Source of the DNA: Microbacterium paraoxydans
Lineage (GTDB): Bacteria; Actinomycetota; Actinomycetes; Actinomycetales; Microbacteriaceae
Direction of reading: 5' to 3'
Length of the DNA: 64,000 nt
NCBI RefSeq assembly: GCF_018224615.1
Contig: NZ_JAGTUK010000003.1
Location: 294,338-358,337 of the forward strand
In this document: positions 16,327 through 25,359 of the stretch, piece by piece
Layout of the letters: each line of letters begins with the position of its first letter
Numbering within the stretch: position 1 is the first letter of the stretch
Notes under the pieces: generated by a model
What the model saw: only the letters and a program-made list of their open reading frames with translations
The model's database searches: none
What the model was told of the DNA's origin: nothing
Made by a program: the position numbers and the translations under genes

Positions 16327-17328
16327 TCAGGGAAGGACCACGACCTGTGCGGCGAACACGAGACCGGCGCCGAAGCCGATCTGCAGTGCCAACCCGCCCG
16401 ACAGCTCGGGGTGCTCCTCCAGGAGACGGTGGCTCGCGAGGGGGATCGAGGCGGCCGACGTATTGCCGGTCGTCTCGATGTCGCGGGCGATGGCCGTGGT
16501 CTCCGGCAGGCCGAGCTGCTTGGCGAACTCGTCGATGATGCGCATGTTCGCCTGGTGGGGGATGAAGGCCGCGAGATCGTCGGCGGTCACGCCCGCCTTC
16601 TCCAGCGCCTCGCGGGCGACCTTCACCATCTCCCAGACCGCCCAGCGGAAGACCGTCGGACCCTCCTGGCGCAGGGTCGGCCACGGCACCTCGCCGTCGC
16701 GGAACTGGGTGAGCGTCGCGTTCATGCCCACCGCGTCGGCCTTGGACCCGTCGGAGCCCCACACGGCGGGCGAGATGCCCGGGGTGTTGCTGGGGCCGAT
16801 CAGTGCGGCGCCCGCGCCGTCGCCCAGCAGGAACGAGATGCTGCGATCGGTCGGGTCGACGACGTCGGACAGCTTCTCCGTCCCGATCACGAGCGCGTGG
16901 CGTGCCGTGCCGGCCTTGATGAGGGCGTCGGCCTGCGCCACCGCGTAGGCGTACCCGGCACACGCCGCGTTGATGTCGTAGGCGGCCGCGGGGTTCGCGC
17001 CCACCCGGTCGGCCACGATCGCGGAGACCGACGGCGTCTGCTTCGGGTTGCTGATCGTCGCGACGATCACGAGGTCGACCTGGTCGGCGGGGACTCCGGA
17101 CTTCTCGATCGCCTCGACGGCTGCGGCCGTCGCCAGGTCGATCGCATCCGTCTCCTTGTCGGCGCGCACCCGCGTCACGATGCCGGTGCGCTGGCGGATC
17201 CACTCGTCGCTCGAGTCGATCGGCCCGACCAGGTCGTCGTTCGGGACGGCGTTCTCGCCGCGCGCCGCACCGTACGAGTAGATGCGCGTGTAGGCGGGGC
17301 CGGTGAGCTGGGCGAGCGTGGCGCTCAT
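16327..17328 (-). CDS. fabH: Beta-ketoacyl-ACP synthase III (FabH)
   Basis: 333 residues. Catalytic triad visible: Cys in INAACAGYAY near 122, His in FIPHQANMRI near 256, Asn in ETTGNTSAAS near 288. It condenses acetyl- or branched acyl-CoA with malonyl-ACP to start fatty acid synthesis. Branched-chain priming is likely in this lineage but not provable here. Start ATG 17326-17328 overlaps the stop of fabD (ATGA), so the two are coupled; the open frame upstream lies inside fabD. Confidence 0.95.
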   Translation of the reverse strand: MSATLAQLTGPAYTRIYSYGAARGENAVPNDDLVGPIDSSDEWIRQRTGIVTRVRADKETDAIDLATAAAVEAIEKSGVPADQVDLVIVATISNPKQTPSVSAIVADRVGANPAAAYDINAACAGYAYAVAQADALIKAGTARHALVIGTEKLSDVVDPTDRSISFLLGDGAGAALIGPSNTPGISPAVWGSDGSKADAVGMNATLTQFRDGEVPWPTLRQEGPTVFRWAVWEMVKVAREALEKAGVTADDLAAFIPHQANMRIIDEFAKQLGLPETTAIARDIETTGNTSAASIPLASHRLLEEHPELSGGLALQIGFGAGLVFAAQVVVLP

Positions 17329-18245
17329 GCGGCGTCTCCGTTCAGCAGCGCGACCGCTGCATCGAGGTCTTCGGGGGTCTTGACGGCGACGGTGGGCACG
17401 CCGCGGAGTCCGCGCTTTGCGAGCCCGACGAGAGCGCCGGCCGGGGCGAGCTCGATGACACCGGTGACGCCCGCCTCGGCGAACGACGACATGCACAGGT
17501 CCCAGCGCACGGGCGACGACACCTGGTCGACGAGGTACGAGAGCGCCTGGGCGCCCTCGGTGACCACGGAGCCGTCCCGGTTGGTCCAGAGCGTGAGCTC
17601 GGGGTCGGAGGGGGACACGTCGGCCACAGCGTCACGGAGGACCGTCACCGCGGAGGCCATGTACGACGTGTGGAACGCTCCCGCGACCTGGAGCGGCACG
17701 ACCCGCGTACCCTTCAGCGGCTCGTCCGCGAGCGCGGCCAGCGCGGGCAGCGGACCGGCGACGACGATCTGGCCGCCGCCGTTGTAGTTGGCGGGGGCGA
17801 GGCCGAGCTCCGCCAGGCGGGCGAGAAGTGCTTCCTCGTCGCCGCCGAGCACCGCGCTCATCCCCGTGGGCGTCTGGGCTGCGGCATCGGCCATGGCACG
17901 GCCGCGGATGCCCACCAGACGCATGCCGGTGATCTCGTCGATCACGCCGGTGCCCACGAGCGCGGCCACCTCGCCGACCGAGTGGCCCGCCATGCCGTCC
18001 GCGCGGCGACCGGAGCGCTGCACGAGCGCGTCGCCGGCGATCAACGACGCGGCCACGATCAGCGGCTGCGCGATGCGCGTGTCGCGGATCGTGTCGGCGT
18101 CGGACTCCGTGCCGTGGGTGCGGAGATCGACCTGAGCCGCCTCGGAGTAGGAGGCGAGGCGCTCCTCGACACCGTCCAGTTCAAGCCAGGGGGTGAGGAA
18201 TCCGGGGGTCTGCGAGCCCTGTCCAGGGCAGACGACGACAATCAC
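17325..18245 (-). CDS. fabD: Malonyl-CoA:ACP acyltransferase (FabD)
   Basis: 306 residues from GTG 18243-18245, giving the usual N-terminus (V/M)IVVVCPGQGSQ. Catalytic Ser in GHSVGE near 88 and His in GAFHTSYM near 191. It transfers malonyl from CoA to ACP. A longer form from ATG 18290 is open, but its extra 15 residues have no family counterpart, and CAGACT sits 6 bases before the GTG in the leaderless pattern seen elsewhere. First gene of the fab operon, directly after fasR. An inverted repeat upstream may be the FasR operator. Confidence 0.93.
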   Translation of the reverse strand: MIVVVCPGQGSQTPGFLTPWLELDGVEERLASYSEAAQVDLRTHGTESDADTIRDTRIAQPLIVAASLIAGDALVQRSGRRADGMAGHSVGEVAALVGTGVIDEITGMRLVGIRGRAMADAAAQTPTGMSAVLGGDEEALLARLAELGLAPANYNGGGQIVVAGPLPALAALADEPLKGTRVVPLQVAGAFHTSYMASAVTVLRDAVADVSPSDPELTLWTNRDGSVVTEGAQALSYLVDQVSSPVRWDLCMSSFAEAGVTGVIELAPAGALVGLAKRGLRGVPTVAVKTPEDLDAAVALLNGDAA

Positions 18246-18290
18246 CCACCCAGTCTGCCAACGATTGCCGGCGAGCGGTGGATGATCCAT

Positions 18291-18315
18291 CACAAGATTG
18301 CGAGGATCCCTTGTG
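18291..18315. promoter_or_regulatory. Inverted repeat upstream of fabD, candidate FasR site
   Basis: CACAAG-N13-CTTGTG, 46-70 bases before the fabD start and after the fasR stop. Streptomyces FasR activates the same operon from its promoter region, so this is a reasonable but untested operator. Confidence 0.35.
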
Positions 18316-18350
18316 TGTGGCGTACAGCCGTCGACGTGCGTCGTCGAAGG

Positions 18351-19547
18351 TCAGCGCGGGACGCGACGTGCGGGTGGGCGGCGCCGCACCTGGTCCGCAG
18401 CGCCGATGGATCCGAGGATGAGCGCCGTCTGCAGGATCAGCGCCTCGCGCGGACCCGTGGCGTCCCAGCCGATGACCTCGCTCACGCGCTTGAGCCGGTA
18501 GCGCACAGTGTTCGGGTGCACGAACAGCTCGCGCGCGGTCGCCTCCAGGGACCGGCCGTTGTCGAGGTAGCTCCACAGCGTCGTCACCAGGTCGGTCGAA
18601 TGCGCCTGCAGCGGGCGGAAGATGCGCTCGATCAGCGTCTGCTTGGCCAGCGGGTCGCCCGCCAGCGCGCGCTCGGGAAGCAGGTCGTCCGCCTCCACCG
18701 GGCGCGGAGCGCTCCGCCACGCGCGAGCGACCGCGAATCCGGCGAGAGCGGCCCTGGCACTCTGGCTCGCGTCGACGAGCGCGGCCACCGCGGGACCGAG
18801 CACCACGAAGCCCGGCCCGAACGACGGCTCCAGGCGTGCGGCGATCTCCTGGAACCCGAGTTCCTCCTCCTCGCCCTCCTGACCGGCGACACGCGCACGG
18901 CCCAGGACGAGGACGAGTCGCGAGCCCTGCACGCCGATCAGCACATCGACCGACAGCTTCCGCGCCGTGCGACGCACCAGGTCCACATCGAACTGCGGCG
19001 GAGTGGTGCCGACCAGCACCGCGACCTCGCCGTGTCCGTGCCACCCGAGGGCGGCGATGCGACTCGGCAGCTCCTCGTCGGCCTCGCCCGTGAGGATCGA
19101 GTCGACGACGAGAGCCTCGAGCCGCGCATCCCAGAGGCCTCGGGCTTCCGCGGCGCGCGCGTACACATCGGCCGCGGCGAAGGCGACATCGCGCGAGTAC
19201 AGCAGGATCGCTTCTCGGAGGTGCTCGCCCTTGCCGGCGACGCGCTCCTCCGTCACCTCCACCGTCACGCGGATGAGCTGGAGCGTCTGCTGCAGACTCA
19301 CGCTGCGCAGCAGCTCACGCGGCGCGGCGGCGAAGATGTCGGCCGCGATCCACGGCGTGGAGGTGGGGTCGTCGTACCACTGGATGAACGACGTGATCCC
19401 CGCCTGCGCCACCAGCCCGACCGCGGAACGGCGGGCCGGTGGCATGTCGGCGTACCAGGGGAGAGTGTCCTCCAGCCGCTTGATCGTCACCGAGGCGATG
19501 TCACCGGAGATCCGGCGTAGCCAGGTGAGCGTCGCGGCCTTGTCCAT
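18351..19547 (-). CDS. fasR: PucR/CdaR-type transcriptional regulator FasR
   Basis: 398 residues from ATG 19545-19547. The C-terminal helix-turn-helix HTH_30 is visible (YLDNGRSLEATARELFVHPNTVRYRLKR region, near 325-355), with a GGDEF-like middle domain typical of the PucR class. Position directly in front of fabD-fabH-acpP-fabF matches FasR, the activator of fatty acid synthesis in Streptomyces. Start is uncertain: GTG 19571, 8 bases after the aceE stop, is in frame and would couple it to aceE. Name rests mainly on context. Confidence 0.82.
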   Translation of the reverse strand: MDKAATLTWLRRISGDIASVTIKRLEDTLPWYADMPPARRSAVGLVAQAGITSFIQWYDDPTSTPWIAADIFAAAPRELLRSVSLQQTLQLIRVTVEVTEERVAGKGEHLREAILLYSRDVAFAAADVYARAAEARGLWDARLEALVVDSILTGEADEELPSRIAALGWHGHGEVAVLVGTTPPQFDVDLVRRTARKLSVDVLIGVQGSRLVLVLGRARVAGQEGEEEELGFQEIAARLEPSFGPGFVVLGPAVAALVDASQSARAALAGFAVARAWRSAPRPVEADDLLPERALAGDPLAKQTLIERIFRPLQAHSTDLVTTLWSYLDNGRSLEATARELFVHPNTVRYRLKRVSEVIGWDATGPREALILQTALILGSIGAADQVRRRPPARRVPR

Positions 19548-19578
19548 GCCGGCGGCAGACGACGGTGTCACCGAGGGC

Positions 19579-22305
19579 TCAGCTTTCGCCGCCTGCGTTG
19601 CCGCTGGTGCCTGCGTTGACGTCGTGCAGGCGGTACTTCTCGATGGCCTGCGCGGCAAGTGAACGGTCGACCGTGCCCTCCTCGGCGAGCGACTGCAGCG
19701 TGCGCACCACGATCGACGGGCCGTCGATCTTGAAGAAGCGACGGGCGGCAGCGCGCGTGTCGGAGAAGCCGAAGCCGTCGGCACCCAGCGTGGCGAAGCG
19801 GTTCGGAACCCACGGACGGATCTGGTCCTGGACGGCGTGCATGAAGTCGCTCACCGCGACGACCGGACCCTCGACGCCCTGGAGCTTCTGGGTCAGGTAC
19901 GCGGTGCGCGGCTCCTGCTCGGGGTGGAGGAAGTTGTGCTCGTCGGCGGCGAGGCCGTCGCGGCGCAGCTCGGTCCACGAGGTGACCGACCACACGTCGG
20001 CGACCACGCCCCAGTCGTTCTTGAGCAGCTCCTGCGCCTCCAGCGCCCACGGCAGGCCGACGCCCGACGCGAACAGCTGCGCGCGCGGGCCCTCGCCCGC
20101 GCCGACCGACACACGGTGGATGCCGCGGACGATGCCGTCCACGTCGACGTCCTCCGGCTCGGCGGGCTGCACCATCGGCTCGTTGTAGACCGTCAGGTAG
20201 TACATGACGTTGGGGTCTTCGTGCTCCCCGCCGTACATGCGCTCCAGACCGGCGCGCACGATGTGAGCGATCTCGTAGCCGTACGCCGGGTCGTAGGACA
20301 CGGTGGCCGGGTTGGTGGCGGCCAGCAGGTGCGAGTGGCCGTCAGCGTGCTGGAGACCCTCACCCGTGAGGGTGGTGCGTCCGGCGGTCGCGCCGATGAT
20401 GAAGCCACGCGCCATCTGGTCTCCGGCAGCCCACTGGGCGTCGCCCGTGCGCTGGAAACCGAACATCGAATAGAAGATGTAGATCGGGATCAGCGGCTCG
20501 CCGTGGGTGGCGTAGGAGGTGCCCGCCGCGGTGAACGCCGCCAGGGCGCCCGCCTCGTTGATGCCGACGTGGACGATCTGACCCTGAGGGCTCTCCTTGT
20601 AGGCGAGCAGCAGCTCCCGGTCGACCGACGTGTAGTGCTGGCCGTTCGGGTTGTAGATCTTCGCCGTCGGGAAGTACGCGTCCATACCGAACGTGCGCGC
20701 CTCGTCGGGGATGATCGGCACGATGCGGTGACCGAACTCCTTCGAGCGCAGCAGGTCCTTCAGCAGACGGACGAACGCCATGGTGGTGGCGACCTCCTGG
20801 GTGCCGGAGCCCTTCTTCGGCAGCGCGTAGGCGTTGTCCTCCGGCAGCGACAGTCCCACGTGGGTGGAACGGCGCTCCGGGAGGAAGCCGCCGAGCGCGC
20901 GACGGCGCTCCAGCATGTACTGGATCGTCTCGTCCTGCGGTCCCGGGTTGTAGTACGGCGGCAGGTACGGGTTCTCCTCGAGCTGCGCGTCGGTGATCGG
21001 GATGTGCATCGCGTCGCGGAACGTCTTGAGGTTGTCCAGCGTCATCTTCTTCATCTGGTGGGTCGCGTTGCGGCCCTCGAACTGCGGGCCGAGCCCGTAG
21101 CCCTTGACGGTCTTCGCGAGGATGACGGTCGGCTTGCCCTTGTGCTCGGTCGCCGCCTTGAACGCGGCATAGACCTTGCGGTAGTCGTGGCCACCGCGCT
21201 TGAGGTTCCAGATCTCGTCGTCGGAGTAGTCCTTGACGAGGGCGGCCGCGCGCTCATCGCGACCGAAGAAGTGCTCGCGGATGTAGGCCCCGGACTCCGC
21301 CTTGTAGGTCTGGTAGTCGCCGTCGGGCGTGACGTTCATGAGGTTGAGCAGTGCGCCGTCGGTGTCGCGGGCGAGCAGGTCGTCCCACTCGCGGCCCCAG
21401 ATGACCTTGATGACGTTCCAGCCGGCGCCGCGGAAGAACGACTCCAGCTCCTGGACGATCTTGCCGTTGCCACGCACCGGGCCGTCGAGGCGCTGCAGGT
21501 TGCAGTTGACGACGAACGTGAGGTTGTCGAGGCCCTCGTTCGCCGCGACCTGCAGCTGGCCGCGGCTCTCGACCTCGTCCATCTCGCCGTCTCCGAGGAA
21601 CGCCCAGACGTGCGACTGCGAGGTGTCCTTGATGCCGCGGTTCTCCAGGTACTTGTTCGACATCGCCTGGTAGATCGCGTTGATCGGGCCGAGGCCCATC
21701 GACACCGTCGGGAACTGCCAGTACTCGGGCATGAGCCGCGGGTGCGGGTAGGAGGGGATGCCGTTCGGGGCGTGCGACTTCTCCTGACGGAAACCGTCGA
21801 GCTGGTCCTCGGTCAGACGACCCTCGAGGAACGAGCGGGCATAGGTGCCGGGGGAGGCGTGGCCCTGGATGAAGATCTGGTCGGCGCCGCCGGGGTGGTC
21901 GGCACCCTTGAAGAAGTGGTTGAAGCCGACCTCGTAGAGAGCGGCCGAGGACGCGTACGTCGAGATGTGGCCGCCCACGCCGATCCCGGGGCGCTGAGCG
22001 CGGTGCACCGTGATGGCCGCGTTCCAGCGGATCCACGCACGGTAGCGGCGCTCGATCTCCTCGTCACCGGGGAACTCCGGCTCGTTCTCCGGGGCGATCG
22101 TGTTGATGTAGTCCGTGGTCGGGACCATCGGCACGTTCAGGTGCAGCTCCTTGGAGCGCTTGAGCAGGCTGAGCATGATCTCACGGCCGCGGCCGTGGCC
22201 CTTGGCATCCACCAGCTCATCGAGCGACTGCTGCCACTCGCCGGTCTCCTCCGGATCGCTGTCGAGGGGGCCCTGAGAGTACGGATCCTGGTCGTGGACG
22301 GTCAC
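19579..22305 (-). CDS. aceE: Pyruvate dehydrogenase E1 component, homodimeric type
   Basis: 908 residues, the single-chain E1 of actinobacteria and gammaproteobacteria. Thiamine diphosphate motif [13 protein letters not shown] near 250; substrate-binding His residues in the N-terminal domain (GHISTYASS near 113). It decarboxylates pyruvate and loads acetyl on the E2 lipoyl arm. Start chosen at GTG 22303-22305, preceded by AAAGG; the frame runs 6 codons further to a TTG. The E2 (45874) and E3 (47698) are elsewhere in the window. Directly upstream of fasR and the fab genes. Confidence 0.96.
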   Translation of the reverse strand: MTVHDQDPYSQGPLDSDPEETGEWQQSLDELVDAKGHGRGREIMLSLLKRSKELHLNVPMVPTTDYINTIAPENEPEFPGDEEIERRYRAWIRWNAAITVHRAQRPGIGVGGHISTYASSAALYEVGFNHFFKGADHPGGADQIFIQGHASPGTYARSFLEGRLTEDQLDGFRQEKSHAPNGIPSYPHPRLMPEYWQFPTVSMGLGPINAIYQAMSNKYLENRGIKDTSQSHVWAFLGDGEMDEVESRGQLQVAANEGLDNLTFVVNCNLQRLDGPVRGNGKIVQELESFFRGAGWNVIKVIWGREWDDLLARDTDGALLNLMNVTPDGDYQTYKAESGAYIREHFFGRDERAAALVKDYSDDEIWNLKRGGHDYRKVYAAFKAATEHKGKPTVILAKTVKGYGLGPQFEGRNATHQMKKMTLDNLKTFRDAMHIPITDAQLEENPYLPPYYNPGPQDETIQYMLERRRALGGFLPERRSTHVGLSLPEDNAYALPKKGSGTQEVATTMAFVRLLKDLLRSKEFGHRIVPIIPDEARTFGMDAYFPTAKIYNPNGQHYTSVDRELLLAYKESPQGQIVHVGINEAGALAAFTAAGTSYATHGEPLIPIYIFYSMFGFQRTGDAQWAAGDQMARGFIIGATAGRTTLTGEGLQHADGHSHLLAATNPATVSYDPAYGYEIAHIVRAGLERMYGGEHEDPNVMYYLTVYNEPMVQPAEPEDVDVDGIVRGIHRVSVGAGEGPRAQLFASGVGLPWALEAQELLKNDWGVVADVWSVTSWTELRRDGLAADEHNFLHPEQEPRTAYLTQKLQGVEGPVVAVSDFMHAVQDQIRPWVPNRFATLGADGFGFSDTRAAARRFFKIDGPSIVVRTLQSLAEEGTVDRSLAAQAIEKYRLHDVNAGTSGNAGGES

Positions 22306-22442
22306 GGGGGAACCTTTCGTCAAGCTGGCAGGTCATGCCAAGGAAACGGGAAGCGACACGGGCAGCCTTGTCGGCCGTGCACAACGCGCGCCGACCTCAG
22401 CCTATCCCTCTTCCACGACACGGGTGCGCATCGGTCGCCGGA

Positions 22443-22448
22443 TAGACT
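22443..22448 (+). promoter_or_regulatory. -10 box TAGACT of tRNA-Val
   Basis: TAGACT ends 10 bases before the first base of the mature tRNA, giving a very short 5' leader for RNase P. Confidence 0.45.
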
Positions 22449-22458
22449 GAACGCACCA

Positions 22459-22531
22459 GGGCCTTTAGCTCAGCTGGTAGAGCGCCACGTTTACACCGTG
22501 GATGTCGTCGGTTCGATCCCGGCAGGGCCCA
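22459..22531 (+). tRNA. tRNA-Val(TAC)
   Basis: 73 bases that fold as a standard cloverleaf: acceptor GGGCCTT/AGGGCCC with one G-U pair, D arm with AGCTCAGCTGGTAGAGC, anticodon stem CCACG/CGTGG with loop TTTACAC (anticodon TAC, 22492-22494), T arm GTCGG-TTCGATC-CCGGC. Discriminator A; the genomic sequence then reads CCG, so the final A of CCA is added after transcription. Reads valine codons GUA and GUG. Confidence 0.97.
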
Positions 22532-22559
22532 CCGTCTCGAGGAGACCGGGGGAGCGATC

Positions 22560-23447
22560 ATGGCGCGACGCATCGTCATCAGCGGGGCATCCGGACTGAT
22601 CGGCTCCGCTCTGGCCGAATCCCTGCGACGCGACGGCGTGCAGGTAGAGACCCTGGTGCGGCGTCCGCCCCGCGAAGACGGCGAGCATCAGTGGATGCCG
22701 GGGGTCAGCTCGCTCAACCACGACGTGCTGGACGGCGCCGACGCGGTGGTGGCCCTCGGCGGCGCCAGCGTGGGGCGGCTGCCGTGGACCCCGAGCTACC
22801 GCCGCGAACTGGTGGAGTCGCGCCTGGACGCCACGCGTACCCTCACGACCGCGCTGCGGGCTCTCGGCACGGACGCGCCCGCCCTGGTGTCCGCGTCCGC
22901 CGTGGGGTACTACGGCACAGCGCCGGGCGAGATCCTCACCGAGGACTCCGCTCCGGGGAGCACATTCCTCGCGAACCTCTGTGTGCGATGGGAGGCAGAG
23001 GCGCGACGCGTCGAAGATCTCACCTCCGTGGCGCTGCTGCGGACGGCGCCGGTCATCCACCGACGGGGCGTGCTGCGCCCGCTGCTCCTGCTCACGCGCC
23101 TCGGCGTCGCCGGGCCGCTCGGCTCTGGCACCCAGACGTGGCCGTGGATCTCCCTCGACGACGAGGTGCGGGCGATCCGTCACGTCGTCGACCGGCGTCT
23201 GACGGGCCCCGTGAACCTGACCGGGCCGACGCCCGCCACCATGAACGACATCGGCCGGGCCCTCGCCGCGCGGATGCACCGCCCGTACTGGCTGCGCGCG
23301 CCGGGATGGGCACTGCGTGCGGCGCTCGGCGATGCGGCGGACTCGCTGCTGCTGCCCGACGCCGACGTACGTCCGGAGGCGCTGAACCGTTCGGCCTTCT
23401 CGTTCCGCCATGCCACCGCGGCGGATGCCGTGGCCGCAGCGGTCTGA
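22560..23447 (+). CDS. TIGR01777 family epimerase-like protein
   Basis: 295 residues. Extended-SDR fold with N-terminal GASGLIGSAL near 8-17 and a DUF1731-type C-terminus (PYWLRAPGWALR near 240). Related to YfcH / SulA-like proteins; the catalytic YxxxK is replaced by GYYG-like residues near 118, as in the family. No substrate is known for TIGR01777 proteins. ATG 22560 starts 28 bases after the tRNA and may share its transcript. The ldh gene starts 52 bases after its stop. Confidence 0.85.
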   Translation: MARRIVISGASGLIGSALAESLRRDGVQVETLVRRPPREDGEHQWMPGVSSLNHDVLDGADAVVALGGASVGRLPWTPSYRRELVESRLDATRTLTTALRALGTDAPALVSASAVGYYGTAPGEILTEDSAPGSTFLANLCVRWEAEARRVEDLTSVALLRTAPVIHRRGVLRPLLLLTRLGVAGPLGSGTQTWPWISLDDEVRAIRHVVDRRLTGPVNLTGPTPATMNDIGRALAARMHRPYWLRAPGWALRAALGDAADSLLLPDADVRPEALNRSAFSFRHATAADAVAAAV

Positions 23448-23499
23448 ATACCCGGCGCCGGCCCTCCCGCACGCCGCGTCCCGCTGCCAGGATGGCCGC

Positions 23500-24453
23500 A
23501 TGGAGATCATCGAGAACTCGAAGCTCACGGTCGTCGGCGCGGGGAGCGTCGGCTCCAGCGTCGCCTACGCGGCCCTCATCCGCGGCTCGGCGCGACACGT
23601 CGCCCTGTACGACATCGCCACCGCGAAGGTCGAGGCGGAGGTGCTCGACCTCGCGCACGGCACGCAGTTCACCGGGTCGAGCGACATCATCGGTGGCAGC
23701 GACCTCTCGGTCGTCGAGGGCTCTCACGTCGTCGTCATCACGGCGGGGGCCAAGCAGAACCCGGGGCAGACGCGCACCGAGCTCGCGGGTGTCAACGCCG
23801 GGATCATCCGCCGCATGATGCCGGAGCTGCTCGCGGTGGCGCCGAACGCGGTGTACGTGATCGTGACGAACCCGTGCGACGTGCTCACCGTGATCGCGCA
23901 GCAGGAGACCGGCCTTCCGCCCGAGCGCGTGTTCGCCTCCGGCACCGTGCTCGACACGTCGCGCCTGCGCTGGAAGCTGGCCGAGCGCGCCGGAGTCTCG
24001 ACAGCGAGCGTGCACGCGCACATCATCGGCGAGCACGGCGACACGGAGTTCCCGCTGTGGTCGCGTGCCACGATCGGCACGGTGCCGATCCTCGACTGGG
24101 AGACGCCGGGGCATCCACGGTTCACGCTGGAGGAGCTCGACGAGATCGCGGTGGACGTGCGCGACGCCGCCTACAAGGTGATCCAGGGCAAGGGCGCGAC
24201 CAACTACGCCATCGGTCTGTCGAGTGCGCGCATCGTCGAGGCGATCCTGCGCGACGAGCACGCGGTCATGCCGGTGAGCACGGTGCTGCGCGACTTCCAC
24301 GGCCTGGACGGCGTCGCTCTCTCGGTGCCGTCGATCGTGAGCGCCGCCGGGGCGAGCCCGATCCGGGCGACCTCGTTCTCGGAGCGCGAGCTGGAGTTGC
24401 TGCGGCAGTCGGCCGACGCGCTCACCGCGGTGGCTGCCTCGCTTCCGGCCTGA
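23500..24453 (+). CDS. ldh: L-lactate dehydrogenase
   Basis: 317 residues. NAD motif VVGAGSVGSS near 13, substrate Arg in NPGQTRTE region (near 90), TNPCDV near 125, and the catalytic His in GEHGDTEFPLWS near 178; SGTVLDTSRLR near 148 carries a substrate-binding Arg. Glu/Gln at the specificity loop favours lactate over malate dehydrogenase. It interconverts pyruvate and L-lactate with NADH. Start ATG 23500; the frame is open upstream but lies within the preceding gene. CAGGAT sits 6 bases before the ATG. Confidence 0.93.
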   Translation: MEIIENSKLTVVGAGSVGSSVAYAALIRGSARHVALYDIATAKVEAEVLDLAHGTQFTGSSDIIGGSDLSVVEGSHVVVITAGAKQNPGQTRTELAGVNAGIIRRMMPELLAVAPNAVYVIVTNPCDVLTVIAQQETGLPPERVFASGTVLDTSRLRWKLAERAGVSTASVHAHIIGEHGDTEFPLWSRATIGTVPILDWETPGHPRFTLEELDEIAVDVRDAAYKVIQGKGATNYAIGLSSARIVEAILRDEHAVMPVSTVLRDFHGLDGVALSVPSIVSAAGASPIRATSFSERELELLRQSADALTAVAASLPA

Positions 24454-24494
24454 CTCGTGGGGAGGGCCGGGATAGCGCGGCCCTCCCCACGCCG

Positions 24495-25259
24495 TCAGCG
24501 GCCGTGCGGGTCGGTGCGGTTGAGGGTGGCGACGACCTCGGCGTAGTCACCCCTCGCCTCGCCGTAGCGCAGGAACTTCACGCGCTCCACCTGGATCTCG
24601 GTCGCGGCGGGCTGCGTCTCGATCAGCGTCACGACCTCATCGATGAACGCGTCGAGGGGCATGGCGGACTCGTTCTCCTCGTGGCCGGGCATCAGCGAGG
24701 TGCGCACGGCCGGCGGTTCCAGTTCCACCACCGACACCGTCGTGCCCGCGAGCTGCAGTCGCAGCGACTCGCTCAGCATGTGGATCGCGGCTTTGCTGGC
24801 GTTGTACGTGGGGGTCACCCGCAGCGGCGCGAAGGCGAGGCCGGAGGACACCGTCATGATCGTCGCGGCGGGCTGTGCGCGCAGGTGTTCGATGAAGGCA
24901 GCGATCAGCCGGATCGGGCCGAGGATGTTCGTGGTCACGGTCTCCTCCGCGGTGGCGAGGAATCCGTCCGGTGTGGTCCAGTCCTCGGCGCGCATGATGC
25001 CCGCCATGGTCACGACGACGTTGAGGTCGGGATGCCGGTCGAGGACCGTGCGTGCGGCGTCCTGGACGCTGACGGCGTCTGCGGTGTCGATGCGCACGGT
25101 GTGGATGCCGGGGTGTTCGGCAGCGATCGCGTCGAGGCGGTCCTCGCGGCGGCCCCCGACGATGACCGTGTTGCCGCGGTCGTGCAGTCGCAGGGCGAGA
25201 GCGAGCCCGATGCCGCTGGTCGCCCCGGGGATGAAGATGGTGTTTCCGCTGATGTCCAT
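24495..25259 (-). CDS. SDR oxidoreductase, DltE-like
   Basis: 254 residues. NAD(P) motif GATSGIGLALA near 12, NAG-like TMAGIM near 87, catalytic YNASK near 152-156. Best fits the DltE-like group of short-chain dehydrogenases with unknown substrate. ATG 25257-25259 has GGAAGG 8 bases upstream. It is divergent from an HTH regulator across 100 bases that contain a perfect 9-base inverted repeat; this divergent pairing usually means the regulator controls the SDR. Confidence 0.85.
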   Translation of the reverse strand: MDISGNTIFIPGATSGIGLALALRLHDRGNTVIVGGRREDRLDAIAAEHPGIHTVRIDTADAVSVQDAARTVLDRHPDLNVVVTMAGIMRAEDWTTPDGFLATAEETVTTNILGPIRLIAAFIEHLRAQPAATIMTVSSGLAFAPLRVTPTYNASKAAIHMLSESLRLQLAGTTVSVVELEPPAVRTSLMPGHEENESAMPLDAFIDEVVTLIETQPAATEIQVERVKFLRYGEARGDYAEVVATLNRTDPHGR

Positions 25260-25306
25260 GCATCGAGCCTTCCGCCGTCGTGCGGGCTGCTCCAGAGAGC
25301 GTGTGT

Positions 25307-25327
25307 CCAGGGATCGGGGATCCCTGG
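25307..25327. promoter_or_regulatory. Operator-like perfect inverted repeat between SDR and HTH regulator
   Basis: CCAGGGATC-GGG-GATCCCTGG, 9-base arms with no mismatch and a 3-base spacer, in the 100-base gap between divergent starts. It lies 21 bases before the regulator's -10 box. Confidence 0.6.
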
Positions 25328-25347
25328 TTCGGCGGGCCGCACGGCGG

Positions 25348-25353
25348 GATACT
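25348..25353 (+). promoter_or_regulatory. -10 box GATACT of the HTH regulator (leaderless)
   Basis: GATACT ends 6 bases before ATG 25360; four of six bases match the consensus (TATAAT). Confidence 0.4.
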
Positions 25354-25359
25354 GCAGAG

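Noticed and set aside
19837..22599. Long plus-strand open frame opposite aceE
   Set aside because: Typical antisense frame of a GC-rich gene; Arg/Val/His-rich sequence with no family similarity, while the minus strand encodes a clear E1 protein.
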